Shown here: positions 6,760 to 16,574 of the stretch, one piece after another | Position numbering within the stretch: position 1 is the first letter of the stretch | Layout of the letters: every line of letters starts with the position of its first letter | Assembly: GCF_019236175.1 (NCBI RefSeq) | Contig: NZ_JAFAJM010000005.1 | Span: forward strand, 286,288-350,287 | Direction of reading: 5' to 3' | Source: Chryseobacterium sp. | GTDB lineage: Bacteria > Bacteroidota > Bacteroidia > Flavobacteriales > Weeksellaceae | DNA length: 64,000 bases | The notes under the pieces: model-generated | Told to the model about the DNA's origin: nothing | The model's database searches: none | Seen by the model: only the letters and a program-made list of their open reading frames with translations | Position numbers and translations under genes: made by a program

Positions 6760-7839
6760 ATGAAACATACCATTTACATAAGCATTCTATTCTTTATTAT
6801 TCTTGCCTTAGCCTTATTACCAATAATAAAAGTCCCAATTTCCTCTTCATCAAGAGGTATGATACGATCTGTTCAGGAGAACACTAAAATTTCTGCCATT
6901 GTTTCAGGGAGAATTATTTATAGTAAACTGGAAAAAAATAATCAGGAACTCAAACAAGGTGATACATTGCTCATCGTAACAGCAGAACAGTTGAATACTC
7001 AAAAGAATTTACAGAACAGCCAAAGTTCAGATTATTCAGCACAATTACAGGATTTAAATAAGCTTACTAAAGGCCAAATTTCAGGTTTACAAACCGGGCA
7101 ATACCAGAGAGAATTATCTGCCATGCAGGAAAAAATTGCTCAGGTACAAACACAATTGTCTTTAGCTCAAAAAGATTTTGACAGGGCAGCTACCCTTTAT
7201 AAACAGGGAGTAGTCCCCAAAGCAGAATATGAAAAATTTTTCTATAACCTTCAAGGACTTAAAAACCAGATTGCAGGGATAAGAGAACAGCAAATTGCTC
7301 AATGGCAAACGCAGAAGAGAGAAGTAGAAAGGCAAATCCGTTCTTTAGGCTCAGAAGTACATCGTATTAATCAGGAACAAAAAAATTATATCATCACAGC
7401 ACCCATTTCCGGAAGGCTTGTTAATTTCTCCGGAGTACAGAAAAATAATTTTCTGACGCAAGGACAAGACATAGGGGAGATTTCACCGGAAGTTTCCCTA
7501 GTTGCAGAATGTTTAGTTTCACCAAAAGATATAGGTTTTATTCACAAAGGACAAAATGTAAAATGCCAAATCGACACTTATAATTATAACCAATGGGGAT
7601 TATTAGAAGGCAGGGTTTCTGAAATAGATCAAAATATTAAAATTAATGAACAAACCGGCGAGGTATTCTTTAGGGTTCTCTGCCAAATGAACAAAAACTA
7701 CTTACAATTGAAAAACGGCTACAAAGGGCAAATTGATAAAGGAATGACTTTTACAGCACGCTTCCATTTAATTAACCGCACGTTATGGCAATTATTATTT
7801 GACCGTGTAGATGATTGGTTTAACCCAAAATTGAAATGA
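6760..7839 (+). CDS. HlyD-family periplasmic adaptor of peptide exporter
   Basis: The 359-residue membrane-fusion protein has an N-terminal membrane anchor (residues 5-25). A biotinyl-lipoyl-like half follows (about 40-75: SAIVSGRIIYSKL ... QELKQGDTLLIV), then a long coiled coil (about 85-205) with the repeat-rich QMEKIAQVQTQLSLAQ-type sequence. The second lipoyl half is ITAPISGRLVNFSG (about 212), and a C-terminal beta-barrel region completes it. It would bridge the ABC transporter in the inner membrane to an outer-membrane channel such as TolC. No TolC gene is in this cluster, so a shared one is presumably used. The gene lies between the CPBP gene and the exporter on the same strand. Confidence 0.9.
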   Translation: MKHTIYISILFFIILALALLPIIKVPISSSSRGMIRSVQENTKISAIVSGRIIYSKLEKNNQELKQGDTLLIVTAEQLNTQKNLQNSQSSDYSAQLQDLNKLTKGQISGLQTGQYQRELSAMQEKIAQVQTQLSLAQKDFDRAATLYKQGVVPKAEYEKFFYNLQGLKNQIAGIREQQIAQWQTQKREVERQIRSLGSEVHRINQEQKNYIITAPISGRLVNFSGVQKNNFLTQGQDIGEISPEVSLVAECLVSPKDIGFIHKGQNVKCQIDTYNYNQWGLLEGRVSEIDQNIKINEQTGEVFFRVLCQMNKNYLQLKNGYKGQIDKGMTFTARFHLINRTLWQLLFDRVDDWFNPKLK

Positions 7840-7884
7840 TGAAATCAAAGATTCCATCTGCCCAATAAAAATAAACATAAGCAC

Positions 7885-10044
7885 GTGAAAAAAAATATAT
7901 TGATAAAACAGCATGATATTAAAGATTGTGGTGCTGCTTGTCTTGCTTCCGTAGCGATTCATTACGGACTTAAAATGCCAATTGCCAAAATCAGGCAAAT
8001 CTGCCATACCGATACAAGAGGGACAAATATTTTAGGTTTAATACAGGGATTGGAACAAATGGGCTTCAATGCAAAAGGGGTAAAAGGTGGTGTTGATGCC
8101 TTGCCGGAACTTCCATTGCCAGCTATTGCCCATGTTATTGTTAATGAACAAATGCATCATTATACAGTTATTTATAAAGTTTCGAAAGATAAGATAACCG
8201 TGATGGATCCTGCAAGAGGGAAATTGGAGGAACATAAAATAGAAGATTTTTCAAAAATGTGGACAGGTGTTCTTATCCTATTGGAAACCAATGAGTATTT
8301 TGAACAAAGAAATGAAAAAACAGGCCTCTACAAAAGATTCTGGAACTTAATTCAACCGCACAAAAGTATCTTAATCCAAGCTTTATCAGGAGCATTAATG
8401 TATACTATTTTAGGGTTGTCAACCTCTATTTATATTGAAAAAGTAACAGATTATGTTTTGATAGACGGAAATAAACGTCTGCTCAATTTACTTTCTGTTG
8501 GAATGATTGTTATATTGTTCTTTCAGGTTTTTATTGGAACAATAAAAAGTGTATTAGTATTGCAGACAGGGCAAAAGATGGACAAACACCTGATTCTCGG
8601 TTATTACAAACATTTATTAAAACTTCCGCAGCGCTTTTTCGACACCATGAAAGTCGGAGAAATCATTTCAAGGGTGAATGATGCTGTCAAAATAAGAACA
8701 TTTATCAATGATGTTTCTATACAGATTTTTGTAAATTTATTTATCATTATTTTTTCGTTTACTTTAATGTTTACCTATTATTGGAAGCTGGCATTAATTA
8801 CAGCGCTAGTAATTCCTTTTTATTTTTTAGTCTATTGGATTACTAATAAATTGAACAAAAAAGCAGAACGGCAATTAATGGAGGAAAGTGCAGAGTTAGA
8901 ATCTCATTTGGTTGAATCCATCACTTCTGTGAAAACGATAAAACAATTTGGAGTAGAAACTTTTGCAAATAATAAAACAGATAATGCTTTTTCGAAACTA
9001 TTAAAAACAATTTATACTTCGGTTATGAATACCTTATTTTCAGGCAATTCATCCGAGTTTTTATCAAGAATATTCACTATTATATTGCTTTGGGCGGGTT
9101 CAGGTTATGTTATTGACCGGGTAATAACTCCCGGAGAATTACTGTCTTTTTACGCCTTGATTGGATATTTTACAAATCCTGTATCACAGTTAATAGGAAT
9201 GAATAAAACGATTCAGAATGCTTTGATAGCTGCAGACCGTCTCTTTGAAATCATGGATCTGGAACGGGAAGAAAATACCGAAAAATTAGATCTTACAAAA
9301 GATAATATTGGAGATATACAATTCAAGGAGGTAAGCTTTAGCTATGGTAGCAGAACCGAAATTTTCTCCAACTTTAATTGTCTCATAAAAAAAGGACAAA
9401 CAACAGCTATTGTTGGAGAAAGTGGTAGTGGTAAAACAACTTTAGCTTCTCTGGTTCAGAATTTATATCCGCTCAAAGCAGGGAAAATTATGATTGAAGA
9501 TTATGACATCAGTTATATTTCCAACTATTCTTTAAGGAATTTAGTGTCTGTAGTTCCACAGCAGATCGATTTATTTTCAGGAAATGTAATAGAAAACATT
9601 GCTTTAGGAGAAGATTTTCCCAATGTACAGCGAATTTTACATATTACAAAGAAGCTTGGGATACTTACTTTTGTAGAAAATCTTCCCAACGGATTTCAAA
9701 CATATTTAGGAGAAAACGGAGCATTACTCTCCGGTGGCCAGAAACAAAGAATTGCCATTGCAAGGGCTTTGTATAAGAATCCTGAAATATTAATTTTAGA
9801 TGAAGCTACTTCTTCATTGGATACAGAATCGGAATTAATTATTCAAAAAACTTTACAAGAATTCAGAAATCAAGGGAAAACTATGATTGTTATTGCCCAT
9901 CGATTGAGTACTATCGCAAATGCTGATACTATTTTGGTAATGAAGGCCGGGCAGATTATTGAAAAAGGCAACCACAACGAACTTCTAAACAAAGATTCTG
10001 TATATAAATCCATGTGGGAAAAACAAAGTAAAAATCTGAACTAA
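7885..10044 (+). CDS. C39-peptidase-containing ABC exporter (bacteriocin processing and export)
   Basis: The 719-residue protein has the three expected domains. The N-terminal C39 peptidase carries Q9, the catalytic Cys in DCGAACL (C15), H92 in HHYTVIY and D108, so it looks active in cutting after the GG of leader peptides. A six-helix ABC membrane domain covers about residues 160-450. The C-terminal ATPase has Walker A GESGSGKTT (511-519), signature LSGGQKQR (from 615) and Walker B ILILDEAT (D639, E640). Start is GTG at 7885 (MKKNILIKQHD), which places the peptidase motif as close to the N-terminus as is usual. Its substrates are most likely precursors A and B encoded upstream. Confidence 0.93.
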   Translation: MKKNILIKQHDIKDCGAACLASVAIHYGLKMPIAKIRQICHTDTRGTNILGLIQGLEQMGFNAKGVKGGVDALPELPLPAIAHVIVNEQMHHYTVIYKVSKDKITVMDPARGKLEEHKIEDFSKMWTGVLILLETNEYFEQRNEKTGLYKRFWNLIQPHKSILIQALSGALMYTILGLSTSIYIEKVTDYVLIDGNKRLLNLLSVGMIVILFFQVFIGTIKSVLVLQTGQKMDKHLILGYYKHLLKLPQRFFDTMKVGEIISRVNDAVKIRTFINDVSIQIFVNLFIIIFSFTLMFTYYWKLALITALVIPFYFLVYWITNKLNKKAERQLMEESAELESHLVESITSVKTIKQFGVETFANNKTDNAFSKLLKTIYTSVMNTLFSGNSSEFLSRIFTIILLWAGSGYVIDRVITPGELLSFYALIGYFTNPVSQLIGMNKTIQNALIAADRLFEIMDLEREENTEKLDLTKDNIGDIQFKEVSFSYGSRTEIFSNFNCLIKKGQTTAIVGESGSGKTTLASLVQNLYPLKAGKIMIEDYDISYISNYSLRNLVSVVPQQIDLFSGNVIENIALGEDFPNVQRILHITKKLGILTFVENLPNGFQTYLGENGALLSGGQKQRIAIARALYKNPEILILDEATSSLDTESELIIQKTLQEFRNQGKTMIVIAHRLSTIANADTILVMKAGQIIEKGNHNELLNKDSVYKSMWEKQSKNLN

Positions 10045-10133
10045 CTTTCACAAATAAATAGATATATTAATTGATGAATACTTAAACTGCTTTTGCTTAT
10101 TTTCAAATTTCTATAATCAGTAAAAATCATAAA

Positions 10134-10164
10134 AAAAACCTCCTTCTGTACGAAAGAGGTTTTT
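10134..10164. terminator. Bidirectional terminator after the exporter gene
   Basis: AAAAACCTC (10134-10142) pairs with GAGGTTTTT (10156-10164), with an inner TTC/GAA pairing. A- and T-runs on both sides suit both the exporter (+) and the small membrane protein gene (-). Confidence 0.8.
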
Positions 10165-10187
10165 ATTTATCTTGAAAATATTCTGAT

Positions 10188-10388
10188 TTATTTCTTTACA
10201 CCGATTCTGCTCCAGGTATCCATTACGAAAAGAAGGATAAGACCAATTGCAGCAGCGGCAGCTGAGAATACGAACTTCAGGTTATCTTCATCACCCAGGA
10301 TATCTGTCTGTTGCCAGTCAATAGCGTAAAGATTAATGGCGATGAATACGATGAACAGTACTAAAAATACTTTATAAAACTTCTTCAT
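10188..10388 (-). CDS. Small two-span membrane protein, unknown function
   Basis: The 66-residue protein has two hydrophobic segments (about residues 5-22 and 37-57). Between them lies a short loop, DWQQTDILGDEDNLKF, which would face the periplasm or cytoplasm depending on orientation. I do not recognise a named family. It starts 5 bases after the marC stop on the same strand, so the two are probably co-transcribed. The terminator at 10134-10164 closes the unit. Confidence 0.75.
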   Translation of the reverse strand: MKKFYKVFLVLFIVFIAINLYAIDWQQTDILGDEDNLKFVFSAAAAAIGLILLFVMDTWSRIGVKK

Positions 10389-10393
10389 GACTC

Positions 10394-10996
10394 TTAAAAA
10401 TTAATATAATTCTGCACCAGTTGAGCAAAATTTGCAGTGAATAATTTAATTGAAATAGCCAAAAGGATAATACCGAAAACTTTCTGAAGGATCATGAGCG
10501 TAGCATCCCCAATTTTTCGTTCCAGCCATTTCGCTGATTTCAGCACCAAATATACGAAAATTGTATTAAGAATAATTCCGCAAATAATATTAATATCATG
10601 AAATTCAGCTCTGAGCGATAGCGCTGTAGTTAATGTTCCGGCACCTGCAACCAACGGAAATGCGATGGGAACGATGGATGCGGCTTTTGCTTCCGTTGTT
10701 TTATTGATCTCAATTCCTAAAATCATTTCCAGCGCTATGACAAAAATCACAAAAGCTCCGGCAATGGCAAAGGAGTTTACATCTACTCCGATAAGTTTAA
10801 GAATTTTATTTCCTACGAACAGAAACACAATCATAATTGCTCCGGCAGTAATGGCAGCTTTTCCGGCTTCAATCTGTCCGAACTTCTGTTGAAGGCTTAC
10901 AATAACAGGTACAGAGCCGATAATATCAATAACGGCAAACAGAACCATAAAGCTGGTCACAATCTCTTTAAAAGAAAAACCATCAAAAATTTCCAT
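10394..10996 (-). CDS. MarC-family integral membrane protein
   Basis: The 200-residue protein has six predicted membrane helices and the MarC (UPF0056) layout: VLFAVIDIIGSVPVIVSL near the N-terminus, then AGAFVIFVIALEMILGI and PIAFPLVAGAGTLTTAL with the family's conserved Pro/Gly pattern. MarC proteins are inner-membrane proteins of unclear function; the early link to multiple-antibiotic resistance was not upheld. A TAnnTTTG box at 11019-11026 gives it its own promoter, separating it from the Bat operon that ends at 11041. Confidence 0.9.
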   Translation of the reverse strand: MEIFDGFSFKEIVTSFMVLFAVIDIIGSVPVIVSLQQKFGQIEAGKAAITAGAIMIVFLFVGNKILKLIGVDVNSFAIAGAFVIFVIALEMILGIEINKTTEAKAASIVPIAFPLVAGAGTLTTALSLRAEFHDINIICGIILNTIFVYLVLKSAKWLERKIGDATLMILQKVFGIILLAISIKLFTANFAQLVQNYINF

Positions 10997-11018
10997 CTCT
11001 TTGTAATTAAAAATTTCG

Positions 11019-11026
11019 CAAAAATA
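11019..11026 (-). promoter_or_regulatory. TATTTTTG promoter box of marC
   Basis: On the minus strand this reads TATTTTTG, matching TAnnTTTG, 23 bases before the marC ATG. Transcription would start near 11012. Confidence 0.6.
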
Positions 11027-11040
11027 TGAAAATAAACTGA

Positions 11041-12780
11041 CTATTTGCTAATTTGTGAATATAAATTAACAATTGTTTTCAAAAGTTCTTCAAGACCTTC
11101 ATGAGATTTCGCAGGAGAATATTTCTCTATCTGAATTTTCTGCTGAAGGCTTGCATATTCTTCTGCAACTGAAGAACCTTTGTAACTTTCAAGAAAAGTC
11201 TTAAACTCCGTAACAGAGCCCTGGAAATACTGTCCTCGTACTTCCTGATCCAGCTCTTCCATCGTATCAAAGAACTTTTCATATTCTCCGTTATCTTTAA
11301 GGTTTTCCAGATAACTGAAATAATCATTAATATCTGTTTTCAGCAATTCTTTGATTTCTTTTTCTGTTTCAGCCACAGAACCCAAAGATTTTGACGCTAC
11401 ATTTTCTCTAACTAATGCTCGTTTTTTTTGCCAAGTTTTAAATGAAATATATACAATAAATAATCCTAAAAGAATAACAATATTCGTCAAAAGTATATTC
11501 CAATGGAATTTATTTTTCTCTTTTACTTTTAATGAAGTTGTTTTTAAAACCGGTGTATTAACCGTCTCTAAAAGGTTATTGGTATATTCATTTACTTTTT
11601 CTACAGTAGAACGGGCTTCAAGTACCTGTTCATGAGAGAAGGCATTTACAGCCAGTGTTTTCTGCCCAAGATCTATATATTCCTTATTTTCAGGATTAAA
11701 GAACGCAAATTGTTCGGTTTTAATAGAAATTACTCCCGCTTTTTTAGGGATAATTACGTAGCTGGCAAGAATTTCTCCTTTCATCCCTGCAGATCCCGGA
11801 GCTACTTTAGAGGTAATTTTAGGGGCAAAAACTTCATAATCCGGAGAAGCAGCTATTTTAGGAAGCTCCATATCCGGTAAGTTACCTTCACCTGAAACCC
11901 TTACAACCACATTCATTGGTTTTTTCGCTTCAGGTTTTTCTTTGGATGTATTGTACACATTGACCTTAAAGTTTCCGACTGCATTTTTAAAACATTCGGG
12001 AGCCCCATCCGGTAGTTTTCTTACTGTAATCTTTACTTTATTGGAGACAATCTTGTTTTTATTGGAATAAGAACTTACGGAGGCCGATACAGGCGGAACT
12101 TCTACAAAGCCGGCCTCATTCGGGAATACCATAAAAACAGCCAGTACTTGTGATGCCATATTCCCTGAACCTGAAGGATCAATTTCCGATTTATTAAAAT
12201 TAACCGGGTGCACATTGATATTATCCTGTTCAGGAAGACGAATATTTTTAACCTTTCTGAGGTTGTCTACATTACGGGAGTAAACTTTCAGAACAGCTAT
12301 GGTTGGCTGATCCTGATAAACGTCCCTGTCTTCTATCTCCATATTCAGATATACCTCATTGGAAGTATTGGCTGCCAAAGATTTTTTCTCGGTAACATCC
12401 TTAACGTTGACTTCGAAAGGTTCTGTTTTATAAATTTTATTATTGACTGTAACCAGCACCGAACCGATTTTCACCTTTCCTTTTTTCTTGGGTTCAAGGG
12501 CAATCCGGGATACTTTTTGAGTAATCAGGGTATTTGTTGCAGGATCAATGAATGTATTGGTAACGGATCCGCTTCCTATAATATTGAATTTTGAAAGATC
12601 CGGAAGCTGCAATCCGGTTTGCTGTACAAGATCACTGCCGTTGAGTTCTAAAATAATGGTAAGGTTAACAATATCTTTTCCGCCATATTCCGATTTATCT
12701 GCATCCAGGGAAAGATTTACCTGTCCGTAAGTAATTACGGATGCTAAAGTAAGCAATATGTAAATCAATTTGTGCTTCAT
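11041..12780 (-). CDS. batD: BatD family protein
   Basis: The 579-residue protein is counted from the ATG at 12780. An N-terminal signal peptide (MKHKLIYILLTLASVITYG) is followed by a beta-rich periplasmic region typical of BatD (DKSEYGGKDIVNLTI..., repeated Ig-like modules to about residue 420). One membrane span follows (about 432-452), then a cytoplasmic helical tail rich in Glu/Lys. Bat proteins form a membrane complex linked to aerotolerance and stress survival in Bacteroidetes. The ATG overlaps the stop of the upstream TPR gene (TGATG), so the two are translationally coupled. It is the last gene of the operon. Confidence 0.88.
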   Translation of the reverse strand: MKHKLIYILLTLASVITYGQVNLSLDADKSEYGGKDIVNLTIILELNGSDLVQQTGLQLPDLSKFNIIGSGSVTNTFIDPATNTLITQKVSRIALEPKKKGKVKIGSVLVTVNNKIYKTEPFEVNVKDVTEKKSLAANTSNEVYLNMEIEDRDVYQDQPTIAVLKVYSRNVDNLRKVKNIRLPEQDNINVHPVNFNKSEIDPSGSGNMASQVLAVFMVFPNEAGFVEVPPVSASVSSYSNKNKIVSNKVKITVRKLPDGAPECFKNAVGNFKVNVYNTSKEKPEAKKPMNVVVRVSGEGNLPDMELPKIAASPDYEVFAPKITSKVAPGSAGMKGEILASYVIIPKKAGVISIKTEQFAFFNPENKEYIDLGQKTLAVNAFSHEQVLEARSTVEKVNEYTNNLLETVNTPVLKTTSLKVKEKNKFHWNILLTNIVILLGLFIVYISFKTWQKKRALVRENVASKSLGSVAETEKEIKELLKTDINDYFSYLENLKDNGEYEKFFDTMEELDQEVRGQYFQGSVTEFKTFLESYKGSSVAEEYASLQQKIQIEKYSPAKSHEGLEELLKTIVNLYSQISK

Positions 12781-13520
12781 CACCAATCTTTCTCGTTGCT
12801 CTCAGGCATCGAATAAGAATTCTTATTTAAAATTCTTCTGGCGGTTTCTTTTTCTTTTTCGTTTATTTTATCTAAGATTGCATTTTCAAGATTCTTTGGC
12901 ATTTTGCCTTCATTCTGAGGATTCTGCTGAGGGTTATTCCCCTGATCGCTTTTTCCTTCATTCTGCTGGCCACTTCCCTGATCCTGCTTCTGGTCTTTTT
13001 TGTCACCTTTCTGATCGTCACCTTTGTTCTGATCATTACCACCACCTTTGCCTGAATTATTCTGCTGGTTTTTCTGTTGTTGTTCTTTTTCTTTTAGTTT
13101 GGCAATTTCATAGTTCTTTCTGGTTGCCTCACTATATGGATTTTGCTTCAGAGCTTTTTTATAAAAATCTGCCGCCTTTTCCGGCTGATTCATCTGCATA
13201 TAAGTATTTCCTAAATTATGAAGAGCGGCTGCTTTATCGGGGATTGTTTGGGAAAGCTGCTGGGCTTTCTCAAATTCTGCTTTAGCTTCTTCATACTTTT
13301 TGTTTTTATACAGGGCATTTCCTAAATTGTAATGCGCTGTAAAGTCTTTTTCATTAGATTTTACCGCTTCCATATACTTTGAGGAAGCTCCATCATAATC
13401 TTTACCGTCAAATTTCTGATTTCCTTCATGAACCAAAGTTCTGTAGTTTTCCTGCCCAAACAAAAAGCCTGAGAACAGGAAAGCGATTATAAACGATAAA
13501 AATATGATTTTAGTATTCAT
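12780..13520 (-). CDS. TPR protein of the Bat operon (BatC-like)
   Basis: The 246-residue protein starts at the ATG at 13520 (MNTKIIFLSFIIAFLFSGFLFG, signal peptide); the TTG at 13529 is less likely. Three tetratricopeptide repeats cover about residues 25-130 (YNLGNALYKNKKYEEAKAEF and HNLGNTYMQMNQPEKAADFY are clear). A low-complexity Gln/Gly/Asn/Lys-rich stretch follows (about 145-200), then a short C-terminus with MPESNEKDW. In Bat operons a TPR protein (BatC/BatE) sits between BatB and BatD, as here, presumably as a scaffold. Confidence 0.85.
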   Translation of the reverse strand: MNTKIIFLSFIIAFLFSGFLFGQENYRTLVHEGNQKFDGKDYDGASSKYMEAVKSNEKDFTAHYNLGNALYKNKKYEEAKAEFEKAQQLSQTIPDKAAALHNLGNTYMQMNQPEKAADFYKKALKQNPYSEATRKNYEIAKLKEKEQQQKNQQNNSGKGGGNDQNKGDDQKGDKKDQKQDQGSGQQNEGKSDQGNNPQQNPQNEGKMPKNLENAILDKINEKEKETARRILNKNSYSMPESNEKDW

Positions 13521-13619
13521 CACTTGCAAAATTATCCCTTTATATGTTAATAAACAGAGTTTTATTTGTTAAAATTGGGTTAAAGTACTCATTAAAATAA
13601 TATTCCGCAATACTGCAGT

Positions 13620-14627
13620 CTACACATTAAAATCTTTTTTAGGATTAAAAAGAAAAATGAGAAAGAAAAACAGAATAGATACTCCCAGAAAATACTGATA
13701 ATAATGATTCGCGTTCTGTGACTTTACTAAGGTTTCTGATCCTGAAGATTTCCTTTTCACTGCATCAAGAATTCTATCCGGGGATTCATTGATATTATTT
13801 CCGTCGATATAAGTTCCGCCGGTGGATTCCGCCATTTTCTTTAAAGCCTCTGTCTGTCTTTTTGAAATAACCGTTCCTCCGTTTACATCAGTTTTATAGC
13901 CCATCAGCTGTCCAAAAACATATTCAGGAACCGGTGCACCTTCATCAGATCCGATACCTACCGAAGTAATACTTATTCCTTCCTTATTGGCAAGTCTTAT
14001 AGCCGCATTATCATTTCCCTCATTATCTTCACCATCACTGAGCAATATAACTTTTCTGGAACCTTTGCTTACATTTTTAAATTTATCCGCAGCAGCCTGC
14101 ATTCCCTTAAGAAAATCAGTTCCCTGAACCTGCATGGAATTGGTTTCAATTCCACTGATATAAGTTTCAGCGGAATTATAATCCGTAGTCAGAGGCATGA
14201 TAGACATGGCCTGTCCTGCGAAGATCACAATTCCTACTTTATCATTTTTCATTTTCTGCATTGTTGCCAACATCAGATTTTTAGCTTCTGTAAGGCGACT
14301 AGGCTCTACATCTTCTGCATTCATTGAGTTGGATACATCCAGCATAAAGATAACATTATTCAGCTTCTGACTGCTTCGTACTTCTTCAGAACCGTTCAGA
14401 AGATCAATAACAGAGAATATCAGAAATAATGTTCCCAATAAATAAAGCGCAGGAAAAAATTTTGTAAATCTTGATCTTTTTTCAAATAAATGCTCATGAA
14501 AACGGCTGTCTGCAAAAATTTTTCTCTTTTTATTTTTCCATTGTAAATAACGGATCAAGAAGGAAGCTAACAGCGGCAGAAGCAACAGTAAAAATAAATA
14601 CCAATAATTTCCTAAAGACCAACTCAT
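13620..14627 (-). CDS. batB: VWA-domain protein BatB
   Basis: The 335-residue protein has two N-terminal membrane spans (about 8-25 and 58-78) and a von Willebrand A domain with an intact metal site: DVSNSMN at about 95, a Thr near 165 (TTDY) and LLSDGEDNEGN near 195. A C-terminal membrane span lies at about 311-328. BatA and BatB pair as membrane-anchored VWA proteins that work with a MoxR ATPase. Its ATG overlaps the batA stop by one base (TGATG). Confidence 0.9.
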   Translation of the reverse strand: MSWSLGNYWYLFLLLLLPLLASFLIRYLQWKNKKRKIFADSRFHEHLFEKRSRFTKFFPALYLLGTLFLIFSVIDLLNGSEEVRSSQKLNNVIFMLDVSNSMNAEDVEPSRLTEAKNLMLATMQKMKNDKVGIVIFAGQAMSIMPLTTDYNSAETYISGIETNSMQVQGTDFLKGMQAAADKFKNVSKGSRKVILLSDGEDNEGNDNAAIRLANKEGISITSVGIGSDEGAPVPEYVFGQLMGYKTDVNGGTVISKRQTEALKKMAESTGGTYIDGNNINESPDRILDAVKRKSSGSETLVKSQNANHYYQYFLGVSILFFFLIFLFNPKKDFNV

Positions 14628-15619
14628 CAGCTTAAAATTTTATAAAACACCCATCTTAGCAATGCATCGAATACCAACATTCCAAGGGCAATCCAAAGAA
14701 ATATCTTAAAGTACTCTTCATAATTATAAAGTTTCGAGATCTTCACATCGGATTTTTCCAGCTGATTGATCTCATTATATATCTCTTCAAGACTGCTGTT
14801 TGAAGTAGCCCTGAAATATTTCCCTCCCGTAGTCTGGGCTATTTCCCTTAAAGTATTCTCATCAATAGCCACTTCCGTTTCTGTAAAAACCAGATCTCCG
14901 AAAATATCCTGTGAAGTAGGCATCAGCGCATAGCCGTTGGTTCCAATCCCTATGGAATATACCTTGATATTGTTATTTTTAGCCAGCTCTGCAGCAACCT
15001 GTGGCGGAATCGCATTTTGAATATTACTTACCCCGTCGGTCATCAGGATCACCACTTTACTTTTAGCTTTACTTTTAATCAAATGATTTACGGCCACTGA
15101 TAATCCTTCTCCGATAGCTGTTCCGGGCTCAAGACCCTCTGAATTCAGATTTTTAATTTCGTCAATAACTACCTGATGGTCTGAAGTAACAGGAACTTTC
15201 GTAAAGGCTTCTGCAGCATATGCAACCACTCCTATTCTATCATTGGGACGCTTCTGAACAAACTTTACGGCAATATCTTTCAGGGCTGTGATACGATCCG
15301 GATTAAGATCCTTTGCCAGCATACTGAGAGAAACATCTATGGAAAGCATAATATCTACTCCCTTGGTATCATCTCTATCCTGAGAAATGGTAAAAGTTCT
15401 TGGTCTTGCCATTGCAATGATCAGTGCAGAAAGAATGACATACTTTGATATTTTTAATAAAAAAAGTACAACATGAATCCCGCCACTATTGTCCATATTC
15501 TTAATAGTAGGAACTTTTACTCCTTTCTTTGTATGTTTTCCCGCATCTCTTATAAAAAGTGGGATAAACAATAAAAAAAGCAATAAAAACCATGGACTGT
15601 AAAACTCAAAATTAAGCAT
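14627..15619 (-). CDS. batA: VWA-domain protein BatA
   Basis: The 330-residue protein has a short N-terminal hydrophobic region, a second span at about 52-70, a VWA domain with DVSLSML (about residue 94) and LMTDGVSNIQN (about 192), and a C-terminal span at about 307-325. It overlaps the upstream gene by 8 bases and batB by one, indicating tight coupling. The metal site residues are intact. Confidence 0.9.
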   Translation of the reverse strand: MLNFEFYSPWFLLLFLLFIPLFIRDAGKHTKKGVKVPTIKNMDNSGGIHVVLFLLKISKYVILSALIIAMARPRTFTISQDRDDTKGVDIMLSIDVSLSMLAKDLNPDRITALKDIAVKFVQKRPNDRIGVVAYAAEAFTKVPVTSDHQVVIDEIKNLNSEGLEPGTAIGEGLSVAVNHLIKSKAKSKVVILMTDGVSNIQNAIPPQVAAELAKNNNIKVYSIGIGTNGYALMPTSQDIFGDLVFTETEVAIDENTLREIAQTTGGKYFRATSNSSLEEIYNEINQLEKSDVKISKLYNYEEYFKIFLWIALGMLVFDALLRWVFYKILS

Positions 15620-16508
15620 CCTTTCTTAAGTTTTCAAATTCTAAATCTTTTGATGATCTTTTTACAAAATCTCTGATGTTGGCAAAATCTTTTTCCATAA
15701 TCTCCTGATCCGGAAAGGTTTTGGCAAATTTCACAAGATCTCCCCTTAAGAAAACATCCTCTACTATTTTTTCATTCTCCAAGGAAATGGTATTGTTTTT
15801 TTTCATGACATCAATAAGGTCATCCGTAAGAAGTACATCCGCAGGCAGATGATATTGTCTGGTAATAAAATTCCTGGAAATATCTATCAGTTCCACATAG
15901 AACGAACGGAAATCCCCACCTTCAATATACTTTTTCTTTTTAAGGGAATCCAGTTCTTTTAGGGTTAGGTTAGTCGCTATCACGGGCGAGATTTTGGATT
16001 TTCTTCCCCATTTTACGATCATAATAATCGCAATAATCAAAGCAATAAAAGCCAAAGCAGCCAGGATATAGAATTTATAAAGTTCCCAATAATCCTTAGC
16101 ATCCAGTTTTACCTCTTTATTTTTCATAATATCATTAATCTGATCAGCTTTTTGAGCGGTATTAATGACATCTATTTCATAAGGTATGGTTTTGAGGATT
16201 TTATTTCCTACTTTAAATTCCAGTTCCGGAATGGTAAACTTTCCTTCTTCAAAAACTGCAAATTCTATTTTTCTTTCATAAGAACCGGCATTCTGCCCGA
16301 TACTGTCTTTGGTTTCTTCAAAATGAAAAGGGAGCAGTTCATTTTTAGGAGCAGAACTCACCTGCTCATTATGGATATTATCAATCTTTACTACAAAATG
16401 ATTGACTTCACCCAATGCAATGGTTTTCTTCTCAACATTAGAAGATAATACCTGTGAAAATGCATTAACACAGATAAAAAAAGATAATATTAATAGTATT
16501 TTTTTCAA
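15612..16508 (-). CDS. BatD-like single-span membrane protein between DUF58 and BatA
   Basis: The 298-residue protein has a signal peptide (residues 1-18), a periplasmic beta-domain (about 20-120) resembling a short BatD module (NVEKKTIALGEVNHFVVKI...), one membrane span at about 147-168, and a cytoplasmic helical tail. A membrane protein of this shape commonly lies between DUF58 and BatA in Bacteroidetes. Its function is not established; by position it probably joins the same complex. Confidence 0.75.
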   Translation of the reverse strand: MKKILLILSFFICVNAFSQVLSSNVEKKTIALGEVNHFVVKIDNIHNEQVSSAPKNELLPFHFEETKDSIGQNAGSYERKIEFAVFEEGKFTIPELEFKVGNKILKTIPYEIDVINTAQKADQINDIMKNKEVKLDAKDYWELYKFYILAALAFIALIIAIIMIVKWGRKSKISPVIATNLTLKELDSLKKKKYIEGGDFRSFYVELIDISRNFITRQYHLPADVLLTDDLIDVMKKNNTISLENEKIVEDVFLRGDLVKFAKTFPDQEIMEKDFANIRDFVKRSSKDLEFENLRKDA

Positions 16509-16574
16509 TGCTCAAATAATATATTCCGGCTCATTGCCTCTATTTCATTTACAATTCTAACGTTTCGTACTGCA

